10,000 nucleotides of DNA from Cristatella mucedo (lineage: Eukaryota; Bryozoa; Phylactolaemata; Cristatellidae), in contig WPIO01000002.1 of NCBI GenBank assembly GCA_009760855.2, positions 6,072,501 through 6,082,500 on the forward strand. Reading direction: 5' to 3'. The translations under genes were made by a program, and so were the position numbers. The notes below the pieces were generated by a model. The model worked only from the letters and a program-made list of their open reading frames with translations, did no database searches and was not told where the DNA came from. How positions within the stretch are numbered: position 1 is the stretch's first letter; every line of letters starts with the position of its first letter. Positions 8,398 through 10,000 of the stretch are shown in pieces.

Positions 8398-8613
8398 GCT
8401 TATGCGTGCTGAAACTGTGCATGCTGCCACTAACCACATTTGCATGCTGACCCTGCGCATGTCACTCCTAACCACAATTTTCATGTTGTTTATCAAGCAA
8501 GGTACTACTCACGATACAATCGCGTTTCCCTTTGCAGCAAATATAAAGCATCTGCAAAGCGATTTGAGTTCTCTGAGGGCACTTTATCAAGTGCATTATT
8601 ATTATTATTATTG
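8398..8613 (+). mobile_element. LINE 3'-end-only copy (severely 5'-truncated), copy 2
   Basis: About 215 bases match the reverse complement of 172-390 at roughly 80 percent by eye, and end in (ATT)n as that copy does. Shared blocks include TTTCCCTTTGCAGCAAAT and GAGTTCTCTGAGGG. Only the 3' region is present and no RT sequence precedes it, as expected when reverse transcription stops early. Divergence is spread over the whole length, so the two insertions are old. Its tail abuts the tail of a SINE on the other strand. Confidence 0.85.
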
Positions 8614-8621
8614 TATAACAC

Positions 8622-8782
8622 AGTTTATTTGCATGCCCCCTAAAGAACTTACTTAAGCCTACTCAGCCGCTTCACATATGCCGCCGCCGGGCCGATGACC
8701 TCTTTCATCTAATGCAGGAACTTTTACCTTGGTTGAGACGAGCGTTTTAATCGCCGAGCTAAATCAGAGCGGCGACTAACCT
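8622..8782 (-). mobile_element. tRNA-derived SINE, copy B (minus)
   Basis: Read on minus from about 8782, TTTAGCTCGGCGATTAAAAC fits a Pol III A box (consensus like TAGCTCAGTGG), and GGTCATCGGCCCGG near 8704-8691 is a decayed B box, aligned with the better one in copy A. About 25 extra bases lie between the boxes compared with copy A. After the head comes GGCATATGTGAAGC, shared with copy A, then a 3' end related to the LINE tail. No open frame; a non-autonomous element. Confidence 0.68.
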
Positions 8783-8784
8783 TG

Positions 8785-8930
8785 TGAATTAATAAAAAAT
8801 AATATAATTCATTTATATAGCGCCCCAAGAGAACTGTATCTCTCTCCAGGTGCTTCACATATGCCTCGGGGCTCGAGCCCACGACCTTGGTCGGGGCGAG
8901 AACCTTAACCGCTAGACCAAACCAGCTCAG
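8785..8930 (-). mobile_element. tRNA-derived SINE, copy A (minus)
   Basis: On minus from 8930, TGGTCTAGCGG fits the Pol III A box and GGGCTCGAGCCCC the B box, about 35 bases apart as in a tRNA. The head has lost a convincing full cloverleaf. Then come GGCATATGTGAAGC and a 3' end, TTCTCTTGGGGCGCTATATA, followed by an AT-rich tail. Copy B follows directly in the same orientation, so the two are in tandem. The body after the tRNA head aligns with the LINE 3' end, suggesting how it was mobilised. Confidence 0.78.
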
Positions 8931-9127
8931 CAAATTAGCGATGCAAGTCCAGCAAGCGACAATTCTTTATTGATGATGGCAGGTTACGAGGTGGCTAAAG
9001 GAAGCCTGAGTTAGGTTGCTCAAGATGCCAGAGAAGAAAATGAGTATTTGCAGTAATTGTCTGTGTGGCTATTTTGAGATTATGACAGTCGTTGGCTTAT
9101 GGCCTGTTGCGATTTATAGCAGTGGCA

Positions 9128-9221
9128 TATAAGGAACGGGCGGCAAAGGCCCGGGGAGTTACGTTGAGGACGCCGGGCGGGCAGTCGCGTACTGGCCCGC
9201 TGCGGCGTCCATGAGAATAAA
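9128..9221 (+). promoter_or_regulatory. TATA, GC-rich hairpin and AATAAA cluster; possible LTR-like remnant
   Basis: TATAAG at 9128-9133 is followed by a GC-rich block, a hairpin at 9169-9209 and AATAAA at 9216-9221, within 95 bases. This order is seen in the U3-R junction of LTR retrotransposons. TGT near 9105 and ACA near 9257 could be ends, but I find no flanking target duplication and no internal coding region. It could also be an unrelated promoter and signal by chance. Confidence 0.3.
9169..9209. other. GC-rich inverted repeat (hairpin)
   Basis: GACGCCG at 9169-9175 pairs with CGGCGTC at 9203-9209, and GCGGGC at 9177-9182 pairs with GCCCGC at 9195-9200, with a small internal bulge and a 12-base loop. 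Thirteen base pairs, nearly all G-C, in otherwise AT-leaning surroundings. There is no T run after it, so it is not a bacterial-type terminator. Confidence 0.7.
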
Positions 9222-9450
9222 CGTCTTTGAGCGCGCCGTTTAGTAAATGTCAAACTACAGTCTTTACATTCTAGCGTTATGCTGCTCCGCCAGTCGGAAC
9301 GAAAGTACGCTGGCTGGTCTCATCAATGATTAATTACAAGTAGGGAAGTCTTATAAATTTCATCCTAGATGTCGGGTCAAATCCTTATCCGCGCTGTTTC
9401 TTAATTCAGGAAGCGAAACCAGCGCATTGACGTCTGAGGCTGTCCTCGGC

Positions 9451-9501
9451 GCCATTAATGAGGCCATTACGCCATTACATTACATTCCACGAGGCCATTA
9501 C
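9451..9501 (+). repeat. Short GCCATTA repeats
   Basis: GCCATTA occurs four times in 51 bases, and GAGGCCATTAC occurs twice (9460-9470 and 9491-9501). It looks like a small local duplication with a simple-repeat filler between. Confidence 0.7.
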
Positions 9502-10000
9502 TTCCAGCCATATGGCTGCCAGCTTTCAGGCCACAACCTCACCTGATCTGTCTGAAAATTGGGACTCAAATTAGTAACCCGCAGACTCCCTCAGGGAAAC
9601 CCACGTGCCACGTCACCTTGACTCTGGAGCAATGTCCTAGGAAACGGTGCGTAGACATCAAGCATTCTTCGTCTCCAACGCTCTCTAACTCAATTTATAT
9701 GCTAGTTCTGGGCAATTTGTCTGCGTGTTCAACCTTCTGTGAACCCCCGATATGATACAAAAGGGAGCTCACTGCTAGAAACATGCTTTTCGAGACCATA
9801 GGCAAATGGCTTCTTAATCCTTGGATGCCTCAATTTTTCGCACGACAAATTTCTCAACTCGCTTCTCAGGCCGAGAAACGCTTATACGTCTCGTGCTTGC
9901 CACGCCTACATGTATCTCACATTTCTTCTCCAGAGCTCGCTTCCTGCGTATTCCGTTTCCAATTTGTACTGCCTTTCTCAGTCTGGCAAGCAATCTACCC

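Larger units (their letters stand above)
8940..10000. other. Right flank with no recognised gene
   Basis: Outside the cluster at 9128-9221 and the repeat at 9451-9501, I see no open frame of useful length, no domain and no RNA gene on either strand. It is likely intergenic or intronic. Confidence 0.5.

Noticed and set aside
8402-8656. 84- and 67-codon plus frames as genes
   Set aside because: They lie in the LINE 3'-end copy, and their poly-Tyr or poly-Leu ends are translations of the (ATT)n tail.
8870-8930. A functional tRNA gene on minus
   Set aside because: A and B boxes are present but no acceptor stem or clean cloverleaf can be formed, and the unit continues into a SINE body and tail.
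8724-8933. 69-codon minus frame as a small protein
   Set aside because: It is a read-through of two tRNA-derived SINEs; the A and B boxes and the LINE-like tail explain the sequence better.
9451-9501. CRISPR-like repeat from the GCCATTA units
   Set aside because: Units are too short and unevenly spaced, and the surroundings are eukaryotic.

Overview
The window looks like genomic DNA from an invertebrate animal, species unresolved. It has spliced genes with GT-AG introns, a decayed non-LTR retrotransposon of the CR1/L2/Rex1 kind, tRNA-derived SINEs, many microsatellites, and long stretches with no gene. No bacterial operon, Shine-Dalgarno-led gene, rRNA, CRISPR array or phage module is visible.

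Layout. (1) About 170-2700 is a 5'-truncated LINE on the minus strand. Reading from high to low coordinates it keeps the linker after the endonuclease, the reverse transcriptase with recognisable motifs A, B and C, the C-terminal region, and a 3' end finishing in an (ATT)n tail. It is broken by frameshifts and stops. (2) About 2750-5170 is a GC-rich island with two convergent gene fragments. The plus-strand fragment (3145-4012, two exons) and the minus-strand fragment (4614-4961, one visible exon) encode related proteins resembling the C-terminal part of the IgGFc-binding domain (the domain at the N-terminus of IgGFc-binding protein). Their intron positions differ. The plus-strand intron carries a purine-only-like GA tract of about 200 bases. 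(3) 5170-8397 is mostly unassigned, with weak tRNA-like promoter boxes near 5250-5385, a possible endonuclease scrap near 5570-5640, and an ACGC microsatellite at 7713-7750. (4) 8398-8930 is a repeat cluster: a 3'-end-only copy of the same LINE family on plus, meeting two tandem tRNA-derived SINEs on minus. (5) 8940-10000 has no recognised gene, but holds a TATA/hairpin/AATAAA cluster that could be a solo-LTR-like remnant, and a short GCCATTA repeat.

How the parts relate. The two IgGFc-like fragments are probably members of one locally duplicated family of secreted or surface proteins, with their other exons lost or outside the window. The SINE 3' ends resemble the LINE 3' end, the classical sign of SINEs mobilised by a partner LINE. 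All family assignments rest on reading the translated sequence; no database search was possible.
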